Shown: positions 33,142-42,343, numbered from the stretch's first letter. The stretch is DNA of 64,000 bases from an uncultured Streptococcus sp. (GCA_934229725.1 CAKQDX010000012.1:1-64000), one strand, 5' to 3'. A program made the numbers and translations. The notes: a model not told the origin generated them from the letters alone.

Positions 33142-34092
33142 TTATTTCCTGATTTTTTTAGCCACACGCAACTTAGCAGAATGCGAGCGGTTGTTTGCTT
33201 CTAATTCTTCCTGACTAGGCAGGATAGGCTTGCGATTTACTAATACTACCTTAGGTTGGAGGTCTTCGGGAATAAAGGGCAAGCCTTTAGGCACATCTAC
33301 CGTACTGGCTTCCTTAAAGAGCTGTTTGGTTAAACGATCCTCCAAAGAATGGAAGGTAATGACCGAGATACGACCATCCACAGCTAGTAGGTCCAAAGCC
33401 TCCTGAATAGACTCATCCGCAGCACCAAGCTCATCATTAACTTCGATTCGGATGGCTTGAAAAATTTGTTTGGCTGGATGTCCTTTTTTCTTCAGTTCCT
33501 TGGCAGGCTTAGCAGATTTAATAATTTCCGCCAGTTCCGTCGTCGTCTCGATAGGTTTGACCTGACGTGCTTGCTCAATCTTACGTGCAATCTGCTTAGA
33601 GAACTTGTCTTCACCATACTTGAAGAAAATACGCACCAAATCGTTGTAAGGGTAGGTATTAACCACCTCATAGGCCGTTAAACTAGCTTCCTCATTCATA
33701 CGCATATCTAGCTTGGCATCCTGTTTATAGGAAAAACCACGCTCACGCTCATCCAACTGTGGGCTAGACACACCCAAATCGTAGAGAATGCCATCAATTT
33801 CAGACACTCCCAGAGCTTCAAGGTTAGATCTGAGGTTACGGAAATTATCCTTAATGAAAGTCACCATTCCCTTGTCAATATAGTCCCTGAGACGCACTTG
33901 AGCGTTATCAATAGCCTTTTGGTCTTGGTCGAAACAGTACAAATGTCCTTTTTCAGACAATTGTGACAATAGATAAGACGAATGTCCTGCGCCACCCAAA
34001 GTCGCATCCACATAGATGCCATCAGGCTTGATATCAAGCATATCAACAGTTTCGTGTAAAAGAACGGTTACATGGTGAAATTCATTAGTCAT
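33142..34092 (-). CDS. rsmH: 16S rRNA m4C1402 methyltransferase
   Basis: A 316-residue SAM-dependent enzyme that N4-methylates C1402 of 16S rRNA. Motifs: HVTVLLHETVDML at the start, SAM-binding DATLGGAGHSSYLL (about 29-42), FDQDQKAI, LYDLGVSSPQLDERERGFSY (about 106-125) and VITFHSLEDRLTKQLF. It is the first gene of the operon. TATAAT with an extended TGC ends 7 nt before the ATG, and no Shine-Dalgarno sequence is present, so the mRNA is predicted to be leaderless. The family start MTNEFHHVT supports this ATG. Confidence 0.96.
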   Translation of the reverse strand: MTNEFHHVTVLLHETVDMLDIKPDGIYVDATLGGAGHSSYLLSQLSEKGHLYCFDQDQKAIDNAQVRLRDYIDKGMVTFIKDNFRNLRSNLEALGVSEIDGILYDLGVSSPQLDERERGFSYKQDAKLDMRMNEEASLTAYEVVNTYPYNDLVRIFFKYGEDKFSKQIARKIEQARQVKPIETTTELAEIIKSAKPAKELKKKGHPAKQIFQAIRIEVNDELGAADESIQEALDLLAVDGRISVITFHSLEDRLTKQLFKEASTVDVPKGLPFIPEDLQPKVVLVNRKPILPSQEELEANNRSHSAKLRVAKKIRK

Positions 34093-34099
34093 AACTTTT

Positions 34100-34129
34100 A
34101 TTATAGCACAAGAATAGAGAAATTGTCTC
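34100..34129 (-). promoter_or_regulatory. Extended -10 promoter of rsmH, leaderless
   Basis: Minus strand: GAGACA (34124-34129), 18 bp, TGC-TATAAT (-10 at 34100-34105), then 7 nt to the ATG at 34092. Confidence 0.65.
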
Positions 34130-34155
34130 GACTTGAAAGTTGTTAGGATGGCAAA

Positions 34156-34180
34156 AAAGCCAGACCCAGGGCCTGGCTTT
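34156..34180 (-). terminator. Terminator of the 34207 lipoprotein gene
   Basis: Stem AAAGCCAG / CTGGCTTT with T run on the minus strand, between the lipoprotein stop and the rsmH promoter. Confidence 0.8.
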
Positions 34181-34206
34181 ATGAATTATAGATTGGTTAT
34201 CAAAAA

Positions 34207-35235
34207 TCAGTCTACTCTGTAATAATAATTTTCCTCTGTAGGAATCCCTTGCGTCGCTAAAATTCGGTCCTTACTGTTATCTCCCGCATCACCTCGATCG
34301 CTAACCCCTTTAAGACAAAACTCAATTGGGGTATTACCTGTTGGATTGGAATCAACATAAGTTAGGATGAACCCACCTGAGTCAGATTGATTTGCACTCA
34401 CTGAATCAATTGGGTAGGTATGTCCCCAGAGTTCCAACTGTCCGTCCGAAGTAATGGTGATGGTCTTTCCATTTGAAGATTTCCATGTCCCTACAGCTGA
34501 CTTGTAGTTACCATTTTTCAGTTCATCAGCCTTAAGTGAGCTTGAGCTTGTTTTACCTTCCGACGATGTTTTAGAACTACTATTACTTGAAGCGCTACTC
34601 AAGTCCTTCCAATCCCAATCAGAAAGATCAACCATCTCTGCACCCGAATCACTGTCATCTTTTACAAGAGACTGGCCATCACTACTAAAGTGGTAGCCTG
34701 AACCATCGCCTGCTGTGGCACCAGCACTACCATAGTAGCTAAAGGTGTTATCCATAAGATAGGCCAATGTCATACGCTCACCCAACATGCCCAGTTGTTG
34801 ACCTTCTGTCAGACGAATGACCTGTCCATCATCTTTGGAAATGGTGTAGATATCCGTAATCATATAGTCTTTAAAGACTTTCCCTGGTTTAAAAGCAAAC
34901 ACCAACTCGTCAACACCATTACCATCCAAATCACGGTAAGTATAGACAGTGGATGCCGGACTCATTTGAGAATTAGCATAGCCTACCACCAAAGGATTAA
35001 TTGAGGAGTCAGTTTGATTGTCAGCTACAGCTGTTTGGTACTTGCTGATGATGTCATCATAAGCAGAGGTATCTACTTTCTTCTCTTCACTTGAGCTTTC
35101 GCTACTGTCTGATTGGGACTGCTCTACTGATGAGGATGAATTTGTCGATGATAAATGATTAGATTGATGTGAACAAGCCGCCAATAGAGCTAGGCTAGAT
35201 AAGCCAGTTGCTAATAACAATAATTTCTTTTTCAT
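34207..35235 (-). CDS. Lipoprotein with Ser-rich linkers and a DUF6287-like C-terminus
   Basis: A 342-residue exported lipoprotein: signal with lipobox LAAC (Cys about 21), a Ser-rich linker, a central domain with YRDLDGNGVDELVFAFKPG (about 100-118, a calcium-loop-like DxDxNG motif), a second Ser-rich linker, and a C-terminal about 95-residue domain starting GTWKSSNGKTITIT and ending KDRILATQG. That last domain recurs at the C-terminus of the 52890-54647 product. Function unknown; probably envelope-associated. It follows the 35246 gene by 10 bp, so the two form an operon. Confidence 0.75.
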   Translation of the reverse strand: MKKKLLLLATGLSSLALLAACSHQSNHLSSTNSSSSVEQSQSDSSESSSEEKKVDTSAYDDIISKYQTAVADNQTDSSINPLVVGYANSQMSPASTVYTYRDLDGNGVDELVFAFKPGKVFKDYMITDIYTISKDDGQVIRLTEGQQLGMLGERMTLAYLMDNTFSYYGSAGATAGDGSGYHFSSDGQSLVKDDSDSGAEMVDLSDWDWKDLSSASSNSSSKTSSEGKTSSSSLKADELKNGNYKSAVGTWKSSNGKTITITSDGQLELWGHTYPIDSVSANQSDSGGFILTYVDSNPTGNTPIEFCLKGVSDRGDAGDNSKDRILATQGIPTEENYYYRVD

Positions 35236-35245
35236 AATAATCTTT

Positions 35246-35659
35246 CTATTCGGCTACAGTAGAGTTAACATCCCCGTTATAAATCGTAGATGTTGAAGCA
35301 TCATTTTGTGATTCGGTATAAGTTGTTGGGGGAGCATAATTATACTGTGGCGCTTGGTAAGTCCCTTGGACTGAAGAAGGAGTCGTTGTGGCTGCCTGTG
35401 CCTGACTAGCTGCTACGGATGCGGTGCTAGAGCTTGATGACTCGCTAGACGTTGATGCTGATGATGACGTGCTAGAGCTTGATGATTTAGAGGGTGCCTT
35501 AGCTTTTGATGACGATTGTTTGGTGCTGACCCTCACTCCTACATCGGCACGATGATGAGTAGGACGGAAAAAGACAATAGCCAAAGCCAATAAAAGAGCT
35601 GGTAGGGTAAATGCCAAAATAAGGTAACGTTTTTCTTTTAAGTGACGAAATAGTTTCAT
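35246..35659 (-). CDS. Ser/Thr/Ala-rich single-pass membrane protein
   Basis: A 137-residue protein with a basic N-terminus, one membrane helix (ILAFTLPALLLALAIVFF, about 14-31) and a low-complexity outer part of about 100 residues rich in Ser, Ala and Thr, ending in a Pro/Tyr/Gln segment (YQAPQYNYAPPTTYTESQN). It is probably anchored with the disordered part outside. No family recognised. No clear ribosome site; TATAAT lies about 20 nt upstream of the ATG, giving a very short leader. Confidence 0.65.
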   Translation of the reverse strand: MKLFRHLKEKRYLILAFTLPALLLALAIVFFRPTHHRADVGVRVSTKQSSSKAKAPSKSSSSSTSSSASTSSESSSSSTASVAASQAQAATTTPSSVQGTYQAPQYNYAPPTTYTESQNDASTSTIYNGDVNSTVAE

Positions 35660-35771
35660 AAGTTATTCACATTTCTTAAATTATATTTTAGTATTGATTA
35701 GTCTCAGATAAGATTATATCAGAAATATTAAAATGTGCAACATTAACATAAAACTTTTTTGGCATAAAAAA

Positions 35772-35790
35772 ACCAACTCTAAGAGTTGGT
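35772..35790 (-). terminator. Terminator of the 35800 gene
   Basis: Stem ACCAACTCT / AGAGTTGGT followed on the minus strand by TTTTTTT. Confidence 0.85.
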
Positions 35791-35799
35791 TGGTTGTCA

Positions 35800-36198
35800 T
35801 TATTGCTGTGGGTTATTGAAGTTGTTAAATGGCACTTCTACTTTCGTTGGTTGGCAGAGCAAAACAATGAAGATAATACCACCGACAAATGGAATTAAAG
35901 GAATAAAAATAAATGCCCAATTGTAGCCAGCATCACGTAAACGGCGAATTGTTACAGCAATACCAGGTAAAAGCGCAGCAATCCCAAAGGCAAAAAAGAT
36001 AAATAGGATGATAAATGAAATAACAGCTAAAAAGCTTGATTCTGTCGCACCTGCAATGCCTCCAAAGATTGCTAGCAACACATAAAAAGCAATAACTGTT
36101 AACATATTTGCCAAATATGCAAACCAGTAATCTGAACGTGTTGAACGTCCCTCAAAATCTACGTAGCCCTTCCAAAACTTCTTATAAGCTTCGATCAT
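35800..36198 (-). CDS. DUF805 membrane protein (copy 1)
   Basis: A 132-residue DUF805 protein: YKKFWKGYVDFEGRSTRSDY near the N-terminus, three or four membrane helices, and the family motif IAVTIRRLRDAGYNWAFIF (about 83-101). The C-terminus VEVPFNNFNNPQQ is nearly repeated in copy 2. Function unknown; family members occur in many bacteria and some sit near stress genes. Has its own terminator. Confidence 0.85.
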   Translation of the reverse strand: MIEAYKKFWKGYVDFEGRSTRSDYWFAYLANMLTVIAFYVLLAIFGGIAGATESSFLAVISFIILFIFFAFGIAALLPGIAVTIRRLRDAGYNWAFIFIPLIPFVGGIIFIVLLCQPTKVEVPFNNFNNPQQ

Positions 36199-36268
36199 AA
36201 TAAAATCTCCTCATTTTTTGATACTTATAGTATAGCAATAAAAAAAGAATTTGACAAATTGACTAAAA

Positions 36269-36288
36269 AGCAGCCTTACTAGGCTGCT
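36269..36288 (-). terminator. Terminator of the 36298 gene
   Basis: Stem AGCAGCC / GGCTGCT with TTTTAG on the minus strand. Confidence 0.8.
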
Positions 36289-36297
36289 AAATACTTA

Positions 36298-36690
36298 TCA
36301 TTGTTGTGGATTATTGAACTGGTTGAAAGGAAATTCTACTTTTGTAGGTTGACAAAACAAAACCAACAGAACGATATCGCCTATAACAGGCGCATAGCGT
36401 AAGAAAATCAATGCCCAGTGAAAACCGGCATCACGTAAGCGACGCACCTGAAGGGCAATAGATGGAATATAGTTAGCAAAACAATATAGCATTGCAAACC
36501 CATACAGTAAGTTGAGAATAAGATGATAACGACTACCTGGACTATCAAATACAATGGCAACTATAACCACGGTAAATAAAATGATAGTTACAATCGTATT
36601 CGCTAAAACTGCCAACCAATAATCTGAGCGAGTTGAACGTCCTGTAAAATCGACATAGCCCATCCAATACTTTTTATAAGCTTTAAACAT
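36298..36690 (-). CDS. DUF805 membrane protein (copy 2)
   Basis: A 130-residue paralogue of copy 1: KKYWMGYVDFTGRSTRSDYW, three or four helices, IALQVRRLRDAGFHWALIF and the same ending FNQFNNPQQ. The two genes are a tandem duplication, each followed by its own terminator and each preceded by a similar leader (TGAGGAGATTTT before the ATG). Function unknown. Confidence 0.85.
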   Translation of the reverse strand: MFKAYKKYWMGYVDFTGRSTRSDYWLAVLANTIVTIILFTVVIVAIVFDSPGSRYHLILNLLYGFAMLYCFANYIPSIALQVRRLRDAGFHWALIFLRYAPVIGDIVLLVLFCQPTKVEFPFNQFNNPQQ

Positions 36691-36760
36691 GGCAAAATCT
36701 CCTCATTCTTGATACCACCAGTATATCAGAAGACCTGTCGTCTAGCAAACTAACTTAAAA

Positions 36761-36779
36761 AAGCTCCTTCATGGAGCTT
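36761..36779 (-). terminator. Terminator of proBA
   Basis: Stem AAGCTCC / GGAGCTT with TTTTTT on the minus strand, 6 bp after the proA stop. Confidence 0.85.
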
Positions 36780-36785
36780 GATGGT

Positions 36786-38036
36786 TTATTCTCTAATTTG
36801 TCCTTGTCCGTTAATATAGAACTTGGTTGAGGTTAAGGCCTCAAGTCCCATTGGACCACGGGCGTGCATTTTTTGGGTTGAGATTCCGATTTCTGCACCC
36901 AGTCCAAAGACGAAGCCGTCTGTGAAGCGGGTTGAGGCATTGACATAGACAGCTGCAGCGTCTACGTCGTCTTGGAATTGCTCAGCACGACTAATATCCT
37001 GAGTCACGATAGCTTCTGAATGCGATGTCGTGTAGGTATTAATCCAACCAATAGCCTCGTCAAGGCTGTCTACCACTTTAACAGACATCGTATAGTCCAA
37101 AAACTCGGTCGCAAAGTCTTCTGGTAGGGCTGGAACAGCTTTGTCCATCACTTTCAAGGCACGCTCATCTGCACGAAATTCAACAGCATGAATTTTAGAA
37201 ATAGCCTTTTCCAATTGAGGTAGGAAGTCTTCCGCAATATCAGCATGAACGACCAGCGATTCTGCAGCGTTACAAACGCTTGGTCGCTGCGTTTTGGCAT
37301 TGATGACAATCTGTGTCGCCATATCCAAATTAGCATATTTATCCACATAAATATGACAGTTACCGACACCTGTTTCAATGACTGGAACCTTGGCTTTTTC
37401 TTTAACCGTTTGGATGAGACGGGCCCCACCTCTAGGGATGAGCAAGTCTACGTACTCAGTCGCCACCATGAGTTCTTCTGCTACTTCGTGAGAGGTATCT
37501 TCAACTAACTGAACGGCATCTGCTGGAATTCCTGCAGTTTCCAAGGCCTTACGGGCTACTGTAACTAGAGCCTTATTCGAATTAATGGCATCACGTCCCC
37601 CACGGAGAATGATGGCATTATTGGTCTTGAAGGCTAAGCTAAAAGCATCAATTGAGACATTGGGACGGCTTTCAAAAATCATGGCGATAACTCCCATAGG
37701 GACACGCTTTTGAACGATTTTAAGGCCATCGAGATTCGTATAGCCACGCACCACTTGACCGATAGGATCTTGGAGGTCTGCGACCTGACAGACACCTTCC
37801 GCTATCCCTGCAATACGATCTTCCGTTAGGAGCAAGCGGTCTTGCATGATTTCGGAGATGCCATTTTCTTTGGCATTGGCCATATCCTTAGCATTTTCAG
37901 TGATAATATAGGCACTTTCGGCTACTAGAGCTTTAGCTACCTGGTTTAAAAGGTCGTTTTTGGCTGCTGTTGATAATTTAGCGATCTGACGACCTGCTAC
38001 TTTGGCCTGTTGGCCAAGTGTATCGATATATGTCAT
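36786..38036 (-). CDS. proA: Gamma-glutamyl phosphate reductase
   Basis: A 416-residue NADPH-dependent enzyme reducing glutamyl-5-phosphate to glutamate semialdehyde, the second step of proline synthesis. The catalytic Cys is in PSVCNAAESLVVH (about 254-266); MGVIAMIFESRPNVSIDA and LRGGRDAINSNKAL are family signatures. The ATG at 38036, 1 nt after the proB stop with AGGAGG upstream, is the start; the 26-codon longer reading lies inside proB and is rejected. Confidence 0.96.
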   Translation of the reverse strand: MTYIDTLGQQAKVAGRQIAKLSTAAKNDLLNQVAKALVAESAYIITENAKDMANAKENGISEIMQDRLLLTEDRIAGIAEGVCQVADLQDPIGQVVRGYTNLDGLKIVQKRVPMGVIAMIFESRPNVSIDAFSLAFKTNNAIILRGGRDAINSNKALVTVARKALETAGIPADAVQLVEDTSHEVAEELMVATEYVDLLIPRGGARLIQTVKEKAKVPVIETGVGNCHIYVDKYANLDMATQIVINAKTQRPSVCNAAESLVVHADIAEDFLPQLEKAISKIHAVEFRADERALKVMDKAVPALPEDFATEFLDYTMSVKVVDSLDEAIGWINTYTTSHSEAIVTQDISRAEQFQDDVDAAAVYVNASTRFTDGFVFGLGAEIGISTQKMHARGPMGLEALTSTKFYINGQGQIRE

Positions 38037-38037
38037 C

Positions 38038-38841
38038 TTAGTCCTCCTGTTTAAAGAGTGTACCGATTTTAGCTCCTTCGAGGACACGAAGGATGTCACG
38101 TGGATTTTCACCATTCATCAAAACCATTTGGCTATGATTCTCAAAAACCATCTGGGCAGACTTAATCTTACTCATCATACCACCCGTACCAAATTTACTA
38201 CCGGCACCACCAGCCGAGGCCAGAATTTCCTCTGTAATCTCTGGTACATAGCTACGAAGGGTTGCATCCTCATAGATATTAGGGTTCTTATCAAAAAGCC
38301 CATCAATATCTGACAACATAATCAGAAGGTCTGCACCTACAATCTTAGCTACGATAGCTGACAAGCGGTCATTGTCGCCAAACTTAGTCGCATGATCCAT
38401 CTCATCTACGCTGACAGCGTCATTTTCATTCACGACTGGAACCACTCCCAGTTCAAAAAGACTGTCAAAAGCGTTGATAGCATTAGAGAGACTCTCAGGA
38501 TACTCAACCACATCTCGAGTTAAAAGGAGCTGAGAAACCTTAGTCTGGTAATGTGCAAAGACCTGAGAGTAGAGGCTCATCATGGCAACCTGTCCAACAC
38601 TTGAGACGGCTTGTTGCTTGCCAACTTCTACCGGTCGCTTATCAAGGTCCAGGACATTAAGACCAAAGCCCATAGCACCAGAAGATACCAAGACGACTTC
38701 AATCCCCTTATTATGCAGGCTGGAAATCACAAAAGCCAGTTGATCGATTTTTTCAAGATTAATTTTTCCTGATGGCAAAACCAGAGAGCTAGTCCCGATT
38801 TTGATAACCAGGCGTTTTACTGAGTCAAAATTTCGTTTCAT
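38038..38841 (-). CDS. proB: Glutamate 5-kinase
   Basis: A 267-residue amino-acid kinase that phosphorylates glutamate, the first and feedback-regulated step of proline synthesis. Motifs: VIKIGTSSLV (about 11-20), LVSSGAMGFG (about 52-61), NENDAVSVDE (about 138-147) and GTGGMMSKIKSA (about 213-224). It lacks the C-terminal PUA domain of E. coli ProB, as is usual for short forms. TATAAT ends 7 nt before the ATG and there is no ribosome site, predicting a leaderless mRNA. Confidence 0.95.
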   Translation of the reverse strand: MKRNFDSVKRLVIKIGTSSLVLPSGKINLEKIDQLAFVISSLHNKGIEVVLVSSGAMGFGLNVLDLDKRPVEVGKQQAVSSVGQVAMMSLYSQVFAHYQTKVSQLLLTRDVVEYPESLSNAINAFDSLFELGVVPVVNENDAVSVDEMDHATKFGDNDRLSAIVAKIVGADLLIMLSDIDGLFDKNPNIYEDATLRSYVPEITEEILASAGGAGSKFGTGGMMSKIKSAQMVFENHSQMVLMNGENPRDILRVLEGAKIGTLFKQED

Positions 38842-38848
38842 ATTTATG

Positions 38849-38854
38849 ATTATA
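38849..38854 (-). promoter_or_regulatory. -10 box of proBA, leaderless
   Basis: Minus-strand TATAAT at 38854-38849, 7 nt (CATAAAT) before the proB ATG at 38841. The -35 region is poor. Confidence 0.55.
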
Positions 38855-38913
38855 CACTAAATTCAGGCATTTTAACACAAATAATGCATAAGTTTTCATA
38901 TAAGGAATTGGCT

Positions 38914-38948
38914 TAAAAAGAGTCCCTCCTATTTGGAGAAACTCTTTA
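38914..38948 (-). terminator. Terminator of the 40552-38960 ABC operon
   Basis: Stem AAAGAGT..CTCC / GGAG..ACTCTTT followed by TTTT on the minus strand. Confidence 0.75.
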
Positions 38949-38959
38949 AACAATTTGGT

Positions 38960-40549
38960 CTAAGCAAAAAACATGGCTCTAATGCGTTTCCAACGCTTGC
39001 GATCTCCAAAAAGGTAAACCATTAGGACAATTAAAGTTAGAATCACGGCTGTTATCGCATTAACGGCAAAGGCTATCCAAACCTTGCTGACAAAGAAGAC
39101 AATACCTCCTAGCAAGGCAGCAACGATGAGAGTGAAAATGAAAATTCCCACAAAAAGCCACTGTCCACCACCTCGATTAAAGAGTTGGGTGACTTCCTGC
39201 CAATTCAATTCCAACAGTTTAAGGTCCCTCTCGAAGAAATAGCCTCCTAGCAGATAGGTCGAGACAAGGAATCCAAGGATGAAACTAAGGACTAAAACGG
39301 GATGAAGTTGAGCAAGGAAAAGCAAGCCAAGTCCTCCTAACAAGAGGGAAATACCAACTTGCAAGCTATAAAATAGCCAAAACTTCTGACGAAGGTAGTC
39401 ACCCGTATTGATTGGCAAACTACGAATAAAATCAAAGTTTGTCCCCTCCAAGGAAGTCGCCACCCCTAGAAAACTGGTTGGTTGTGCTGAAAAGAAGCCA
39501 AAGGCCATCCCGATTAAAAGCAGGAGTCCAAAATAATCCGGTCCTAAATCTTTCAAAAAGACTGCTCCACCACCCATCATAACCATATATAAGATTGGCA
39601 CCATGTAGGTATTAATAATAAGGGTTGGATTTCCCAAGGTAGATAAATGGTGACGAACCAGGACCTGCCGCTGGCTACGAGTCATAGCCTTGGCCTTTAC
39701 CTTACTAGCTTTTTGACTATAGAGGGCCTCGTGGAAATAGCGAGGCATTCTGACCTTATAAAACCAATAGGCTAAGAGGAGCACCAAGGCAAGAGGAAGG
39801 TAAAGATTTAGGAGGGCCTCCATAGACAGCGGGGCAGTTACGAGATCATAGTAGCCTCGCAAGTAAGGGAATAAAGGAAAATCGGCATGTCCAGCACCCT
39901 TAATATAACCATTTATAAAACTAACCAACATAATAGGCAGCATGAGTAATAGGGTTGATAGGGTCATCAGGATAGTCGAATAGAGCTTTTGACGAGAGCT
40001 ACGAACAATCAAAGTCCCAATGCTGTTGGCGAGAAGGACTGACAGAACGAGATTGACAAAAAGACAAAGGACAAAGGCAAATAGCCCTACAAGTATCCCC
40101 AGTGGACCAATAAATTGCCAGTAAGCTAAGATGAGCAAGCTAAGAAGTGGAACCATAAAAGTCATCCCAGTCATAAAACCTGATAAGGTCTTAGCTAAAA
40201 AGACTTCCGACGGTTTCAAAGGTAAAGGCAGATAGACCTTGCTATCCTTACTGTCATAAAAGGTGCTATAGAGGGCTGTGAAAGTCTGAACTAGACCCAT
40301 AACCGTAAAGGTCAAAAGATACAAGGTTAAGACACCAGGGTTGGCCTTGTAATTGACACCGATAAAAAGGTAGCTATAGAGCACCGTAAAAAGAATTAAA
40401 ATCAAGAGTTGCTGCCTGAGCATGGCATTTACAATGGAGAAATTAGCTTTTTTCTTTTTCTCCTGACGTTTCTGAAGACTAGTGACAGCTTGAGGATTCG
40501 CATAGAGGAGATTGATTTTGAAAAGCTCCCAAACGTGGTTCCAGTTCAT
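38960..40549 (-). CDS. ABC transporter permease, about 12 helices
   Basis: A 529-residue membrane protein with about ten to twelve helices in two similar halves and a cytosolic middle loop (YKVRMPRYFHEALYSQKASK). Residue pattern FYDSKDSKVYLPLPLKPSEVF (about 97-117) is typical of the YthQ/EcsB-type ABC-2 permeases. It pairs with the ATPase gene immediately upstream (2 bp gap). Substrate unknown; related systems have been tied to cell-surface or peptide stress functions, which is not shown here. Confidence 0.8.
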   Translation of the reverse strand: MNWNHVWELFKINLLYANPQAVTSLQKRQEKKKKANFSIVNAMLRQQLLILILFTVLYSYLFIGVNYKANPGVLTLYLLTFTVMGLVQTFTALYSTFYDSKDSKVYLPLPLKPSEVFLAKTLSGFMTGMTFMVPLLSLLILAYWQFIGPLGILVGLFAFVLCLFVNLVLSVLLANSIGTLIVRSSRQKLYSTILMTLSTLLLMLPIMLVSFINGYIKGAGHADFPLFPYLRGYYDLVTAPLSMEALLNLYLPLALVLLLAYWFYKVRMPRYFHEALYSQKASKVKAKAMTRSQRQVLVRHHLSTLGNPTLIINTYMVPILYMVMMGGGAVFLKDLGPDYFGLLLLIGMAFGFFSAQPTSFLGVATSLEGTNFDFIRSLPINTGDYLRQKFWLFYSLQVGISLLLGGLGLLFLAQLHPVLVLSFILGFLVSTYLLGGYFFERDLKLLELNWQEVTQLFNRGGGQWLFVGIFIFTLIVAALLGGIVFFVSKVWIAFAVNAITAVILTLIVLMVYLFGDRKRWKRIRAMFFA

Positions 40550-40551
40550 GA

Positions 40552-41283
40552 CTACACCTCCTCGACCTTGCGTCCAACCATTTCTAGATAGATGGATTCT
40601 AAATCCTTGTCAGGGTACTGAGCTTTCAGCTCAGCTAAGGAACCTTGGAAGATGAGTTTTCCTTTCTTCAAAATACCAATGCGCTCACAGAGTTGCTCAG
40701 CTACACTCAGGACATGGGTTGAGAAAAGGACGCTATTTCCCTCCTTGGCATGATGACGCATGGCTTCTTTCAAATCATAGGATGCCTGTGGGTCCAAACC
40801 TGTCAGAGGCTCATCCAAAACCCAAATCTGTGGATTAACCAAAAGAGCACCGATAACAACAACCTTCTGACGCATACCGTGTGAGAAGGAAGAAATGAGG
40901 TTATAGCGATTTTCAGTCAAATCAAAGGTCGTCATGAGGGCTGTTAAACGTTCCTCAACCTGACTAGCTTCCAAATCATAGATACGTGTCAAAAAATACC
41001 AGTAGTCATTGGCAGTCAAATTCAAAAATAAATCTGGTGAATCTGGCACATAAGCGATTTTTTTCTTAATAGCATCTCGGTGCTGACTAAGAGCCATATC
41101 GTCAACATAAACCTCTCCGTAGCTGGCCTCAATGATAGATGTCAAAATAGAAATGGTCGTGGTCTTACCAGCACCATTGTGGCCAATCAAGCCAAAAATT
41201 TCCCCATCACGAATCTCTAGATTAAGGTCTGAGAGGGCATCCTTATCCTCATAACGCTTAGTCACATGTTCAAATCGAATCAT
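40552..41283 (-). CDS. ABC transporter ATP-binding protein
   Basis: A 243-residue ATPase: Walker A GHNGAGKTT (about 34-42), Q-loop AYVPDSPDLF, signature FSHGMRQKV (SHGMR in place of SGGQ, common in this subfamily), Walker B IWVLDEPLTGLDP and H-loop STHVL. It resembles EcsA/YthP ATPases. It forms a two-gene transporter with the 38960-40549 permease. It starts at ATG 41283 with AAAGGATAAAAG upstream. Direction of transport probably export. Confidence 0.88.
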   Translation of the reverse strand: MIRFEHVTKRYEDKDALSDLNLEIRDGEIFGLIGHNGAGKTTTISILTSIIEASYGEVYVDDMALSQHRDAIKKKIAYVPDSPDLFLNLTANDYWYFLTRIYDLEASQVEERLTALMTTFDLTENRYNLISSFSHGMRQKVVVIGALLVNPQIWVLDEPLTGLDPQASYDLKEAMRHHAKEGNSVLFSTHVLSVAEQLCERIGILKKGKLIFQGSLAELKAQYPDKDLESIYLEMVGRKVEEV

Positions 41284-41558
41284 CTTTTATCCTTTCTTGA
41301 GCACTTATTTAATCATAATGCCATTTTGTTGCTTTTTATTAGGGTTAAAATTAGATTTATAAGATTATTTTTCATAAATAATAACTTAAAAACCGCTAAA
41401 TAAAAGATTGGATAGCGTTTTCTACTAATCTCTCATTTATTGTATCATTTCAAAGGTACAATTTCAAGAAAGTCTTTGATATTACTTCCTGTTTTTGCAT
41501 TCATCCTTTGATAATGATAGACTTATGGTATTTAGTATCAAGAGGGGGTAAAGCACTA

Positions 41559-42290
41559 ATGCCAACTGGAATTATCATCAATTCGCTATCAATTATATTA
41601 GGAGGAATCGCTGGAGGGCTCTTCGGCGACTATCTCAGAGAAGACTTCAAGGAAAACCTTAATCTCATCTTCGGTCTAGCCTCTATGGTTATGGGGATTA
41701 GTGCTATTATGAATATGGTTAACATGCCTGCCGTTATCTTTGCGGTAGTTATCGGTACTATTATTGGACTGGCCCTAAAGTTCGGAAACCTCATCAACAA
41801 GGGAGCTGGGCTTATGGAAAAAGGCTTGTCCAAAATTACGCCAAGTAAGCAAACCGGACTGGCTCACGATGAGTTTTATGCGCAACTCTTGACAGTAATC
41901 GTCCTCTTTTGTGCAAGTGGGACAGGGATTTATGGGAGCCTTGAGTCTGGAATGACAGGTGATGCCTCTATCTTGATTTCCAAGTCTATCCTAGATTTCT
42001 TTACAGCTATGATATTCTCTTGTAGTCTGGGTTATATCGTTTCCATGATTGCCATTCCACAATTTATCATTTTTTTCCTCCTCTTTGTGAGTGCTGGTTT
42101 CATTCTTCCTTTGACGACAAAGGCCATGATTGGAGATTTTAAAGCTTGTGGGGGCTTCCTTATGATTGCGACTGGTTTTCGTATTATGAAACTGCGTCAA
42201 TTTCCAACCGCCGATATGATTCCAGCCATGATACTGGTCATGCCGATTTCCTGGGCCTGGGTCAATGGGGTTCTGCCTTTGATTAGTTGA
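41559..42290 (+). CDS. DUF554 membrane protein
   Basis: A 243-residue protein of the DUF554/YdfK-like family with about seven membrane helices: MPTGIIINSLSIILGGIAGG, then GDYLREDFKENLNLIFGLAS and FCASGTGIYGSLESGMTGD (family pattern). The start is placed at ATG 41559, matching family N-termini and preceded by AGAGGGGG 10 nt upstream; a 17-codon longer frame starting at 41508 is less likely. Function unknown. A terminator follows at 42314. Confidence 0.85.
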   Translation: MPTGIIINSLSIILGGIAGGLFGDYLREDFKENLNLIFGLASMVMGISAIMNMVNMPAVIFAVVIGTIIGLALKFGNLINKGAGLMEKGLSKITPSKQTGLAHDEFYAQLLTVIVLFCASGTGIYGSLESGMTGDASILISKSILDFFTAMIFSCSLGYIVSMIAIPQFIIFFLLFVSAGFILPLTTKAMIGDFKACGGFLMIATGFRIMKLRQFPTADMIPAMILVMPISWAWVNGVLPLIS

Positions 42291-42313
42291 TGTTACAATT
42301 AAAATGAACAAGA

Positions 42314-42343
42314 ACCGTCAGTCTCGTGCCGGCGGTTTTTGTC
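42314..42343 (+). terminator. Terminator of the DUF554 gene
   Basis: Stem ACCGTC / GGCGGT (one G-U pair) with T run TTTTTGTCT. Confidence 0.7.
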
